Positions 37,717 through 50,633 of a stretch of DNA of 64,000 bases are shown here, piece after piece (within the stretch, counting starts at the first letter, position 1; each line of letters begins with the position of its first letter). Both the position numbers and the translations under genes were made by a program. The stretch is from Anseranas semipalmata (Eukaryota > Chordata > Aves > Anseriformes > Anseranatidae): positions 626,085 to 690,084 of the forward strand of contig VXAA01004301.1 in the NCBI GenBank assembly GCA_013399115.1, read 5' to 3'. Under the pieces are notes generated by a model. The model ran no database searches. It had not been told where the DNA came from and saw only the letters and a list, made by a program, of their open reading frames with translations.

Positions 37717-40700
37717 CTTTTTCACTCCTTTTTGCAAATAGCAAAGAAATAGTACTACTGAATAGGGTTGGCATGGGGATGGCTACAGAAACATAAATCA
37801 TTTGACAGCCAGCATATTACTAACACATAATTCTCTGAAAGGAAATACTTTAGTGTTGACTGAACATTTTTAGCAGAGCATCAGTTACAACAAAAGCAGC
37901 CGTGCTTGCTGTGGCTGCCACAGCCAGCTTTTTACCATACTCCCACTAGGAGAATTCTAGGATAACCTTTTTGTAACTGTTTGCAATACCTTTGTTCTCT
38001 TTGTCTGGGCTAGAAAGCATACTGTAATCCTCTTTTGTATAAGTTCTTCAAGAATATACTTAAATTTTACAGTTTTCATTCCAAATCCAAAGGTGAGCCA
38101 TAGTTTTTCTGGGCAAGCGTGGTCACCTCTGCAGGATGTCTCTTAAAAGACCAGAAGCAGATTTGCGGGCTGCACAGAGAGGGGAAGGTGGAGGAAACCA
38201 GGATGGATCTTGGGAGATGAGGGTAGAGTTGCAGTTTTTTGTGTAGAAAAGCAAGCCTTCCACATCTTCCACTGAGGTGTGAAGCACAGGAAAAAGTCGG
38301 TAACACTTAGCTCTCATTCACTGCAGAGACTGAGGGACATAGATGGAATTTCAAAATAATTCAGTTCTGCTTTGCAAACTAAATGGCTGGATTTTTGGAA
38401 TGACTCCTACTGAAAATAAAAAATCTTTTGAAATGCTATGGTCTGTGATCCTTTCTCCTGGCAGTGCAGGAATGTTCATGTCAAATATTTTCTATTCTTG
38501 GCATGAATTTACCCTTCCAGAGTTTGCGTTCTGTTTTAATGCAAATAACCTGCACAATGTGGTGCACCTTAGCAAGGGTACTTCAAAGATTTGACGCTTT
38601 CATTCCAGTCAAGACAAATGTGATAATTTGAACCTTAAGCATAACTATAGTTTTATTTTCTGTGCTTTCCTATAAATCTTTACTTACCACTGCACTGTTT
38701 CACAGCTGTTTTCAGTTGTCCAGGCATGGTGTAGGACACAATCATACTACTCAGCTGACTTCATAAGCTATTTTGGCATATGGTGGATAGGTCTAGCCCA
38801 GCCTACCTTTAGGGCAATGTGTCTGTGGTAGAGTCTCAGTTTGGAAACTCTGCCATTCTTCAGTGTTTTTTCTTTCCCAAAAAGCTGCTCATCTGTTAAC
38901 TAACAAATAACAGAGGACGTTGGATCTTACCCCATGCTTTGGGTTATAGTGATTCTGAGAGAATTAAGCAGCAATGCATTTGGTAAACTCATGAAGTAAA
39001 CTACCTGAACACAGAATTTATGTAAGTACTTTGTTTGAGAGTATTTGTGTGAAGTCATGTAATCTCTCTGCGTGCTAAAATGGGCATAACTTTTTGTTGG
39101 TACCATTCAGGATCCCTTAGGGAAGCCAGTGCCTTTCACTGTACTTTCTGTCATGCTTTCTGTATCATTTCTCCACAACAGCCCCAGTGAATGTGGCTAT
39201 ACCGAACACTTAGCTTATATGTAGACTGTCTGAACCACCTTAACCCTCATGCAAATGGAGAAGAAAAAAAAAAAAGACCTTTCTAATTTATTTCTCTTTT
39301 AACTTGACTTCAACCTGGAATCCTTAATACATATGGGGGATTAGACTGTAGCCCTGGATGGGGATATAAACTACCATCTCTTTCTGTGGGGGTGTGAGCA
39401 AGACTTAAGCCAGACCACTGCTCTTACTGAGCTAGGCCTGATTACAGAGCCTCCACCTCTCACTGAGGCAAGGTACAACCAAAGTATTTTGCTTTCGTAA
39501 AACTCTGTGCCAGAGGGAATTGGTAGGCTTGCTGGGAGCCCCCTGCGTGTCACAGAGGCAAGACCTTGCCTTCAAGCATTGCAGAAATTGCCTGCTGCCT
39601 CAACTGACTTAATACAAGATGAGGAGTGTAGTTTGGCAGCAGAAGACATTGTGTGATCTCCTGCCAACCTGGAGCACTGCTGGTTAAAGTGAGGAATGAG
39701 AAACATCATTGGAAACATCAGGTTCTCCCATAATTCAAGCAATTATTTAAGAAGGTAACTCAGGCTACTTACATAGTTGAGCCTTTGCAGTTGGCAGTTC
39801 TGTTTTTTCTGGAAGAAAGATTCATCCTTTTTAGAAGTTTCTCTAGGGTTTTGTGCTCGTGCCCCTAGCTGTTTCTTGAGTACTGAGCTGTGCTTTCTTT
39901 GGAGCTCACCGAAGGGTTAGTTCCCTAACAATATTTCCCCACTGGTAGACCCTGGATTCTGCCTCATGAGTTCTTGCTGTTGGACAGTTCTACCTGAGTT
40001 TTGTTCTAAGAGCTTCAACCTTCTTCCAACTGAGCAGAATGGAGGAGGAAAAAAAAAAAAAAGACACAAGTACTGCAAATAGTGTTTTATTGCACATGTT
40101 ATCTTCCAGCAACTGCTGTGCTCTAACAGATTAGCTTTGATCCATAAAAAAACAAGACAACCATACTGTCTGGTATGAATTGGTCCCCAAAAGAGGGACT
40201 GTATTCTTGAATTATGATGGTTTTTCTGCATGTCCCTCTTGTCATTCTTGATTTTGTATCTATTGATCTTTTACACAGACCAAAATTATTCCATTAGTAC
40301 GTAAGTGAACTGTCCTTTTGCCCTTAACATTGTTTTCTTTAAAGGGATGGCTGTTTTTTCTAAATCCTTTTAATATCCCTTCCCATAGAGTTGCATGCTA
40401 TTTCTGAGAACAGTTGTGCTCTCCTGAAATCTGTTATTCTGCTGTTCCATTTCCTGCCTTTCCTAAGTCCCTTGATTTCTACCATTTTATGATCTTATGA
40501 TCAGTATAAATGAAAACTTTGAGTTAAGGTACCCTAATGTCTCCTTAAACTACTTCCAAGTAATGTTTTAAGTATTGTTTTTTAATTTGCCCCGCAGCAA
40601 CAGGGGAAGAACTAATGTTAGAGGTAAGAGAGAAAGGCTTGTAAAGTGTCCACAACTGTTTTTTTTTCCATGAGTGATGGAACTGATGAAGGCTGATTTC

Positions 40701-43700
40701 ATCTTGTGTGTCCAGAATCTTCTACTCCAGAACATCCCAATTTAACTACCGTGTCTCTTGCTTTCCAGATGGGCAAGAGAAGGAATGTGCTGAGCCTTGG
40801 TCAGCACTATATAGGTACTGACTGGTGGGTCATTACATGTCTGTGTAATTTACTCCAAGAATGGCTAAAGAGATGAGTTATTGCTGTCTTTCCTTCTGTG
40901 TGTGGATTTGGATCTCTTTAAACTATCAAGGTCAGATTTTCCTGAAGCTTTCAGAAAAGTTCATGTCTTGAAGACCTCAATTCTTCCGTCAGATTTGATT
41001 GAAATTGATCTGTGAACTCGAAAGCTATTAGAGGGGTAACATGAGAACATAACCCATTGTTTTCTCAGAAAACAACTTAGAACTGTTCACATCCAAAAGC
41101 TAATTCAGCTGAGTTTTTGCTTCTTGCTATGCATTTGAAAAGGTGTCTTCCTTTGAACCAAGCAAACCATGCTTCTGTAACCCCTTTCTCTATGTGCTTA
41201 CACCTGATTTCTCTCTCTTGAATTTCTGGTGTTTTTTCCTAATCCTCTCTTCAGCCAAGAACCACAGCTCCCAGATGTTTGCCTCTGGCTGGATGCGTAT
41301 CTAGTAATGAAAATTAGTACCACATGTTGGGATAAGGACTTCCGTTGTTGTCTGTATCTAGACTTCTATAAAACCTGAGGAAAGCATTTATTTAAGAACG
41401 ATTTCTGCAAATTTAATAAATAGAGGAGGGAGGTTCAGATGAGAGAATGCAAGCTATTCTGATCTTCAGTGTTGATTTGCATAATTACTGGAACAGCTTA
41501 TAAAGAGTATTTTATTGCATGATATGCTGAAACTAATCATGTACAATTTATTTCTAGACTTTTTTTATTAATCTTCAAGTAATTGAAGTAGAATACATTT
41601 CACTGTGAGCTCTAGGATTGAATTAGGCAATTTAATAATGGTTAATGAACATCATTACAATTAAATAGACATTAAGCAGTCATCAAGGCCTGGATCATCT
41701 TTTCCAGTTGTACCAGGAAGAAATTGAAGTCAGTGGGGAATAAGTCAGCCTCTTGGAAGACTTAATGTACCACTTCTGGGATCCTGGAGGAGTCCTGTGA
41801 GTTCCTCTCAGGTATAGAGGTGGGGATTACTTAATCGTAACAGATTGAAACCACCTTTTCTTGATATTTTCCAAACAAAAAAAAAACTAGAGAAGGATGT
41901 TACTGTTTCTGCAGAGTTTTAGAAAAAAAAATCTGAAGAAAGTAATTTGTTGTCCTCTGTTAAAATATACAGCTTTTTTACATAAGGGCACAAGTGTAAA
42001 AGAAATATCAGACTCTATTTGTGCCTTAAATGGATGTAAAGATTCTGTAGAATTGTGTGTCAAGTTTCTCACTTAGACTTTTTGTGGTATCATGATTATC
42101 ATGTGTCATTTATTGCTCATACGTTTCTATTAAGATAGTTTAATCACTTACCTTCTGGTATTTAGCTGTATTGCTCAACTTTTCAGTGTATAACCAATGT
42201 ATTTGTACCTTATGAGAAGCTGCAAGTGTAGAATTTGTTGTGGTATGATTCTTCTCACTACTCTTGTGCTATGATCTGCAGGATTTAAATATAGTGCTAA
42301 ATTAAACTCCACAATTCTTTCCCTAGTTATGTATTTATTAAAAAAAGTGGAAATCCATCTCCCATTAAGAGGTTGATTCTAAGTATGCATTTGATTCTAC
42401 AGAATATTCTACATAGTCTACAGAAATGTTTATTTCTACTTTCACAGTATGTCAGTTGTACCATAACACCATCATATTTTAATTAGTTGAGCATTCTGTT
42501 TATGATAGGATTTCTTGTTGTAGTCTTGAAAGCAACATATGAAGAACTTGTGTAAGCTTCCCATAATGATACTGTTTTTGCTATATTGCTTACAGTTTCA
42601 ATCCAGTTCTTTATGCAATAGTACTTAAACATTTGATCCCTTTCTAGATCATTTTTCCTCCAAGATATTTTATAGCAATACTTGATGCCTTGCAACTCTA
42701 AGAAAAAATCAATTACATTGGGACCGGTATTGTATTCTATCTTGTTCATATTATTTTTTTCAAAAATGTACAGCTTGGAATTTGTTAGCAATGAATTTCA
42801 ACTACAGTTCACCTTTGATATTCTTCACAGCTTATTCAAGTATTGACTAATTAAAATTAGCCTGTTTCTTCCACACATTGCATCTGGGCAGCCCTGATCG
42901 GAAAAAAAACATGCTGTGTGGGGGTGCCTAAGCGATGGCACAAACCACTTTGTTTAATCATGATGCTTCAGGCCAGATTGCAGTGCAGAGTTGATTCTAG
43001 TCACTTCTGTTTGAAAGAAATAAAGAGGCTATGACAGGACATGCAGGGAAAAAAAAAAAAGTGTGTAATGAGTGCTTGAAAAGTTTGGAACAATTTAATT
43101 TAGGAGTTTTATTAAAAATATGCAAAGGAGTAAACAGACTACTAGTGAAATGGTGGAACCCATTCCTGCAAAATTTTGATGCAGATTAAATATCCATGTG
43201 GAATGCAACAAGTTCAGAAGTTCTTATGGCAGGCATTAGTGTTATTTTAAAAACAGGAGTTTTGAAAGAAAATGTCAGACCTTCAACAAAATCTCACTAG
43301 TTGGTGAATCCAGGTTACTCTAAACATTTTCTGGGCTTCTTGCACCATAACTTGGACTGCAACCTATCTATCCTCATGTCATGTTGTTATATTAAATGGT
43401 ACACTGATGTGATCGTGTATACCAGTTCTGATGCTGGCTTTGGTATGATCCATCCCAGTTTAATTATTCCATGAGCACTGCTGCCAAGTTGCCTAACTAT
43501 TCTTTAAATGAATTCCTGTTGTCTTGCTTAAGACAGTTTCTCTTGTGTTTTAAGGTGTCAAGCTATTCATTTTCTCAACTTTTTTCATGTTGTGATATAA
43601 TGTGAGACTATAGCTGCCTTTGTGTGATGGTTGTCTCCTGATTGCCTCTTTCTGTTCTTGAGAAATTCTGCTTTTCTGCATCATTAAATTGCTAACTTTT

Positions 43701-44079
43701 TGATTCTGGTTTTTCATCTCTCTCTCTTTCCTCTCTGTCCATGGTATGCCAGGAGATTTGTATTTAAATACCATTATAAAAGTAAATAGATTACCTTGGA
43801 AGATATAGCATAAATACTAAAATTTGTCCAGACTGATTGAATTGACAAAATGGGTAATGATTTTCTCTGTTGGCACATTTCTGAGATATGATAGATAACT
43901 AATTGCAATTACAGGAATGTCTTGGAGAGCACGTTTTCAACTTAACCTGTGCATTACTCTCAGAATAATTGGAATAATGTGCAAATTATTCTGATGATAT
44001 ACAACTTTAAGATAGGACATGTGAATGTGAAAGGATCGTGAATGTAATTTACAGCAAAGGACCTGGTGTTCTGTGCCTT
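37717..44079 (+). other. SPTLC3: SPTLC3 intron 1, unannotated stretch
   Basis: No recognised exon. A CCTGGATCATCT...ATTGAAGTCAGTGG motif at about 41690-41737 resembles an old amniote repeat. Minus-strand frames at 42483-42791 and 43550-43774 are lysine- and asparagine-rich and look like chance reading of AT-rich DNA. A few A tracts are present. Confidence 0.5.
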
Positions 44080-44544
44080 CTAGAAGACTTCATCAAAACT
44101 GGTGCTGTCATCTTGGGAACCAAGGATGGCCTGAGACTGTTTCTGAAGCTTTAACACATTAAGATTGAAGATTGTGATGTGTTTGGCATGGGAAGTCCAG
44201 GGACACGTCCATTCTGATAGGAAATGTCTCATTATTAAGCAGTTTCCATTTGTCTCCTGTACAGAATCCTGGCCCTGTTTGAAGCCACTTTTATCATGGG
44301 AAAAGCACTGGCATCCAGTGCTGATCCAGTTGTGCAAGTTAGTGCACAGGATCTGTCTGTTCACCTGTAATGTTTTCCTCTCAAGGGAATTTTGTGGGGA
44401 GAGCAATTTGATGCTAGTTAAAACATTTTCTGGTGTTTGCAAAGTCGGTATGTGGGAAGCTGAGTTCTTGAATTGCTTCACGTAGATCTTGGCATAGAGC
44501 ACACACTGGGCAAAATCACTAACTGCCTGGTTAGATAATCTCAA
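44080..44544 (-). other. Unidentified 154-codon open frame in intron 1
   Basis: The longest gap-free open frame inside intron 1. The translation includes QCVLYAKIYVKQFKNSASHI near residue 13 and ends in DDSTSFDEVF. It has no signal peptide, no membrane segment, and no cysteine or histidine pattern that I can tie to a fold. I recognise no family. Expected chance frames of this length in 64 kb are few but not zero, and no promoter or splice site supports it. Treat it as a candidate only. Confidence 0.2.
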
Positions 44545-47500
44545 GTATCTTTTTATTTGGTTACATTTTCAGTCACAAAAATGTCTAGAGACTCCATTGA
44601 ATGACATCCTAAATCACTTCTGGAAGAAGTTTCATATGTTAGTAGATCACCACTAGTGATGCACAGAAATGGAAACCCCTTCAAGTGGTACCATTTCAAC
44701 CCTTTTTTGTTTGTTTTTTATTTTCTCCCATTCATCCTTAAAGCCTAAGCCGTGGGATATGAACGGCAGGGAGAGATTCTGATGTGGCCAGGCAGTGTGA
44801 CTCTTGTAGTTCACTATGAGCTTTGGAAATAATAGCAAACACTTGCTGCAACTTGACGCCGGGAACTATGCCAGGATTGCTGTAACCTAGGCGTCTCATC
44901 CAGTTCTTTTGTCTGATTCAACGTGCCTGGCTTTCTACTCTGTAATTGCTGTTAGGTTAGGAAATACCTTCTGGTGTTTGTATCTCTCTGGTTAGTGAAT
45001 TTCATTGTTATGTCTCTAATCATTTAAAATTATTTAACTTCATTTTTGCCCTCATCCCTTCCCAGTTATGTTGAGTCCACTCTGAATTCTCTGAGAGCAA
45101 TGGCAAGCAGAGTAATAGCTGTATCAGGCCTTTTACATACTCCTTTTCATTTTAATGTTTCTTGCTATTGCTTATGATGTACAGATGTAAAGTCAGGAGA
45201 AGAATTTACTATACAATTTTTTTTCCCTGTGTACTGTTTGACATGTCTTAGTTGGTATTGGATGCTATCTGTTTATACAGCAGTTTCTGAAACCTACAGC
45301 TCAAAGCAGTGTTTTCTCAGATTTGTCCTCTTCATTGTACACATCGTTGCATTGTGTTTTCATGGTTTGCTACTGGCATAAAAGCTCTCCAAAGAAACTT
45401 TTCATATTTGTTCCAAATCTGTGTACATGCATCTAAACTTCTGTGCTCTAGAGAGATGTATATGGCTTTTCTTTTGACAAACACTATAGTATGACCATTC
45501 TGCAATGTGCAATTCTACTTACTGGACTAAATTCATAACAGATGAAAACATGTACAGATCTATAGATCTGAGTAAACTGCACACAGTAGACAGTTTACTT
45601 GGTAGTTGCAAATAACCATTCATTGATGCCAGAATGCGTGGTGCCTGTAGTGTGTGCAGGGCTGGAAATACAAATGCTGACACACCAGGCTGAGGCATCG
45701 TGAATGAGTATATCTGCATAAAAACTTGCAAAACTAAGACGATGAAACGTTCACCTTCCAAGTTCATCTCTGCTCTAGTTTAGACCTCTTGTCACTGTTG
45801 TCTCTAGACTTTTGCTAATTTCTTTTCTTCCTGAACATTATGTGCAAGAATTCTGCATCTTCCAGCCTCCTATTTTGCAATCAAATATTTTAGCTCTTTT
45901 TATTCATTATACTGTACAGGGGAGCAGTTTCTGAAATGCTCCATGGTGCCAAATACTAGTTCTAATTTGTAATAGTGTTTTAGGGAAGATCACTAGTAAC
46001 ATTAAAGGTGAAATTTCAATTTGTTTTGTTGAGAAAGAAGTTCAAGTCACATTCAATATTAATATGCTATGAGATTTTCTTCTGATGTTAAATAGGAGGT
46101 ATTTTTCATGTAGATTACTGTTCAAGTTACTACTTGCTATACATCTAAGAGAAAGGGAGATATAAAAACTGTTGAGTTTGGAACAAGTGTTCTTCACAGC
46201 AAAGTACTTAGTCTAAATATCTGTGTAGTAAGGATTTTTTTTTTTGATTATATAACAATGTTTTCTATTTAACAGTATATTTTGAATGAGCTTGTCATTC
46301 ACAGCTGTAGTTTCATAGTATTAATGTCATAGTTGTCTTTGCAGGACTTGATTATTTGGTGCTGTAAGAATTTGTTACAAGGTGAATGTGTTGGAGTTCC
46401 ACTTGTGCTTGGCTGAAAAAGTGATGCAAGTGTGAGAAGTGAAGATCTTGTCTTTTCATCCCTTTTTTGGAATTTGTCTGTAGTATGCTGCCATTAATTT
46501 TGTACAAGGAAGCTGGAAGTTTTTAGTTAGTCATTAGATTTAGATTACAGTTGTTTTTGTTTGTTTTTAAAGTGATTTCACTGGCGATGGTGAACAGACT
46601 CAATCTTCACGCAAACATAAGTAGCAGAGCAGAACAAGCAGCAGCTAATACTGCTTACAGGGAGCAAAGTTTTCAGAGTTTCTGAGCTGTTAGATTCTAA
46701 ATCTCTAGCGAGTTCAATACCACATGGATTCCTAAGTTATTCTGAAGGGTCTTATATTTCCTAAGTCTTCTGGACAGTCCTGGACATTTTACTATGTCTT
46801 TAGCAATTGGTTCACTACCAGGTGTATCCTTTTTTTTTTTTTTTCAAAACTTCAGTGGAAATCAATAACCAGTCTAAACAAGGATTCTGCAGACACAGGA
46901 GTAATAACAAAAGTTGTTTTTTGCTTGGTTTCTATTTACAGTTTGTGTTGTGTGAAAACTACACTTTCTTGTGCCTTGGTCACATTATAAGGGGCTGTGA
47001 CCTTCATTTTAGCACCTTCTAGACTTATCAGTTTCACAATTATTTTTAATTTAAGGCTTGTCTTTATAGCTTAGTTAGCTATGAATTTGCCATGTAGCCA
47101 ATTTTGGCTTGTATTTTAGAGACCTGAGCCTGTAAGGTCTGAAATGTGTTGTCACAGGAAGAAACCACATACTTACAGTAAAGAATATCATTGCCAATAA
47201 CTGAAGAGATTTGTGCAATGATCTCAGTCTGTGTCAATATTATATTCATTATAGGAAACTTCTGATTTTCATATTTTTTTCCTTTTTCTTTTCCTGGGGA
47301 CTGCATACAATCATCAAGAATCCCACAGTCTCTAATGGATGCTGAGGCACGGTGTTTCTGGGAGAAACCAATAGTTACAGCAGGCTTGCATAGAAAAAGT
47401 TTTATTCTTTGAGACCCAGCCTTCTTGTGACAGTGTTCCTCAGGAGACAGAGGTGCACACCAGCCACTTCAAACTGTGACTATCCAGTGGCAAGCTCTGA

Positions 47501-49544
47501 ATAGGATTCAGGCTGACCATACCCTTCTCGTGGCTGAAGTGGGACCCTATAGAATCCCATCTTCAGTGTCTGTTCCAGAAGGGTACAAGCCTATGTAGGT
47601 CCTGTGTCCTACCTGCCATCACCATGCGGTCGTCTCACACATCCTAGGACATCTAAAATCACCTGCATTTAGGGTCTCTCCCCAGATGTTTCTTTTTTTT
47701 TCCCCAATGTTAGGGAGGAATTATCTGTTTAAAACCAAACCATTTGCAGGCAATGAGATGGTACATCAGTGGTTATCAGTCTGTGCTCCCATCAGTTTTT
47801 GGCTGTAGCAATACACTGTTGTAATTTGCTCAAGATTTCATTGGGTTCTTGAAATCTGGCAAATACTGAGTAAATGTGGCTATCATTTGGTTCACGGTTT
47901 TCAACATCTACCTTCTTCATATTCATACCTGTCATGGAAGTTTTATGTGGATCACTCAGCTTGCATTGCCTTTTTTATGGGTTTTATGCAACAACATGAT
48001 AAGATCTGATCCAGAAATGGATTAAACTCTCTTCTTAAGCTGAGTGAGAGTGAAACAAAGTTTCATCTGTTTCTAGATCAGTTTTTATTTCTAGTGGAGA
48101 ACTTATATTTAAAAGACAAAGATTTTTTTTTTTTAATTCTACTCGTACTTTTATTTCAAGGATATAGCTGTCTGCTCCTACTACTGCTCTATTGGAAGTG
48201 GCCATAATAGCTCACAATTTTTTTTTATATATATTTTTTTGACAGAGAGGTTTCAAAAAGCAGATTGCAGTTTCTGGATTTCTTTAGTGTATGTTGCCTG
48301 TACAGAACAGACTTGTGTGAAAACTTGTGCTCTTGGGTCTGTTTCCTCATCACAGCTCCACTCATCTGGGTTAACTCCTAACTTAGGCTGGTGTAAGTGG
48401 TTATGTCTTTGCTAGTTAATTAGTCACGGCCAGCACACAGATTTAGTAGTGTCACAGTATGGACATGCTGTTCAATTCTTAGCTCTCCACTTTGACATGA
48501 TTCTGGCTCACGTTGACTAGCACTCTTCCAGAGGCTGCAGGACCTAAATGCAATGAAAATTTCTTTCCTCACTTTACGGGTAATATGAACAAATATTTAA
48601 GTATTATTCACACTATTGCATAGATATATTTTATGTTTCTTTGCTAATGGAAATCTCATGTTTTGTAACTCCTCCTTACAAAGTTGTTGTCAGAAGTGTG
48701 CTTAGACTTTCAAGTAGTTTACATTATTCTAATAGCACTGCCATTCTAATTACACTGTTAGATTTGTTGTTAGTGTTAATTTCTCCATTTTAAACCTGAG
48801 GGGGTTAGGAGGATATTCTTCATTAGGGAAAAGATAGAAATTGTTTCAAAATCCTTTGGCTAACTACAGAATATGGGGATATAAGGTGTATTGCATTTAA
48901 AGCTGGTTTTACTGACTGTATTGGCATCGCTCCTGTTGACTTCATTGGCATCAGAATCTTTCCCAGGAATTCTCTTGCTGTGAGTGTCTTACTGGAAACC
49001 ACTTTCCAACTGTGGTTGAAGGCTGCTGCCAAATCTGTCAACACGGATTCTGTATAACTGTGTGCTGCAGACAGAGTTAGAGGTGGAGCTGACAGTATGA
49101 CCTTTGATCACAAGAGAGCACAAGGCAGCGTGAGCTAGTAAACTAAATAAAGACTCAGCACAAGGAAGTTGAGTACATAATCCTGATTGGGCTGATTTAG
49201 TTTCTGTGAAGTTGATGAAATCCTAAATTTGTCAATCTCAGTGGTAAAACATCTGTTCATTTTGAATTTCCTCTATAGCCTCCCGGTCTTGGGTGTCTTT
49301 ATACCTTGCATTAGTGGATTCCTTGCATTTGTGCCTAGAACATACCCTTACTCCACAGCAGGCTAGTGACTAACTATTTTGAGTTGGAATGCCAGCAGAG
49401 TTTTTTTTAAACAAGCCAATAAAATGTGGATTAGCATATCACTAAGGATATTTACTCAAGATTTGTAAAGGAATCCAAGAATAAAGTTGCTGAATAACTC
49501 TGGGCTGCTGCTTAAGATGGCATTTTCACCATAGAAATGGAAGC
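44545..49544 (+). other. SPTLC3: SPTLC3 intron 1, unannotated stretch
   Basis: No recognised exon. It includes T tracts near 46229-46239 and 46831-46845 and a repeat-like motif at about 48930-48956 (CTGTTGACTTCATTGGCATC). A CpG-poor but less AT-rich block near 47.3-47.7 kb has no identified content. Confidence 0.5.
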
Positions 49545-50633
49545 TTATAAATAAGATACAATTTTTGAAAAGGTGACCAGGGAGATGCAGGGAAGTAAGT
49601 CCCCCAGGAACTGGAGCTGTGCCCTCTCACATTTTTACCAATGGTCTGGGAAATAAGGGGTGAGGAGTTATAAGTGACAATATGTGTTGACAATACAGAA
49701 CTCTTCAGAGTAGTGAAAGATCGATTCTGGATAACAAGAGTCACAGGAAGTTCTTGTGGTAGTGTGTGATAGGGATAAAATGGTAGACAAAATTGCATGT
49801 CTCTAAATAAAAAGCAATGCATGAATTGGAAGGGGAAAATGATCCTAAGAATGCACAAATGGTAGTGTGCTCTAAAATAGGTGTTTATTGCAACTAGGGA
49901 AGGATATACTGTAATCACTAGGGATATTTCTGGAACTCTGAACTATCACAGAAAGGCAGATAAAATGTTAGCAGTCTTTACAAAAGCAACAGAAAACAAA
50001 TCAAAACATCATTTCCCAATGTATAAATTGACACTGTACCCCCAAGTATTGCATGTAATTTTAATTCCCTTCTGCATCACAAAAAGGTATTATTGAACAA
50101 GGCCAAGTGAAGAGAAAGTTGAACATAAAAATTGTTCATTTTTTCCTATGTAGGGAGAAAGAGACTAGATTAGGATTAAATAGATTAAGATTCTTCAGTT
50201 TGAAAAGGGACGAATGGAGGAGCAGAAGTCATTTAAGTAAAGAAAAGGACAAGTAGCGTAACTTCTTGAACAGGAAAACTGCATAGAGGGCAGTGGTCGG
50301 AAAGTAAATTGTCAAGTGAAATTTATCAGTTATATAAAAAACAAAAAGGAAATACTTTTTTTTTACAGATTAATCAATTATTGAAATTCACGGTTCATTT
50401 CCACACTATTTGTGGGTTCAAAAATGATGAACAAATTCATAGTTATCCCCTGATGACTGTTAAATGTGATGACACAATCTTAGGTTCATGAAATATCCAA
50501 GCCACAAATTGTTGGAAGCTGGGAGAATACACTGAGGAAAGCATCATTCTCTATTTTTCTTTGCCTAATCATCTGCTAGGATGGCTACAGATATGAGGCT
50601 AGAAAGCTCCTGTTTACTACAGATGTTCTTATG
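49545..50633 (+). repeat. Old CR1/L3-like LINE copy, sense orientation
   Basis: A diverged but colinear CR1 3' half. CCAGGAACTGGAGCTGTG and ACCAATGGTCTGGGAAATA correspond to the ORF2 end region, GATTAAGATTCTTCAGTTTG matches the ACTCTTCAGCTTGGAAAAG block, and GGGTTCAAAAATGATGAACA with AAATTCATAG matches the GGGTTCAAAAAAGAACTAGA block. Then come TTGTTGGAAGCTGGGA and a terminal TGTTCTTATG near 50633. The tail type differs from the octamer-tailed copies elsewhere in the window and points to an older lineage. It contains no intact frame. The left edge is uncertain. Confidence 0.85.

Noticed and set aside
42483..47306. A series of minus-strand open frames (42483-42791, 43550-43774, 47079-47306) that might form one decayed gene
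   Set aside because: They are K/N/I-rich as expected from AT-rich DNA, lie in no consistent order with splice sites, and share no recognised domain.
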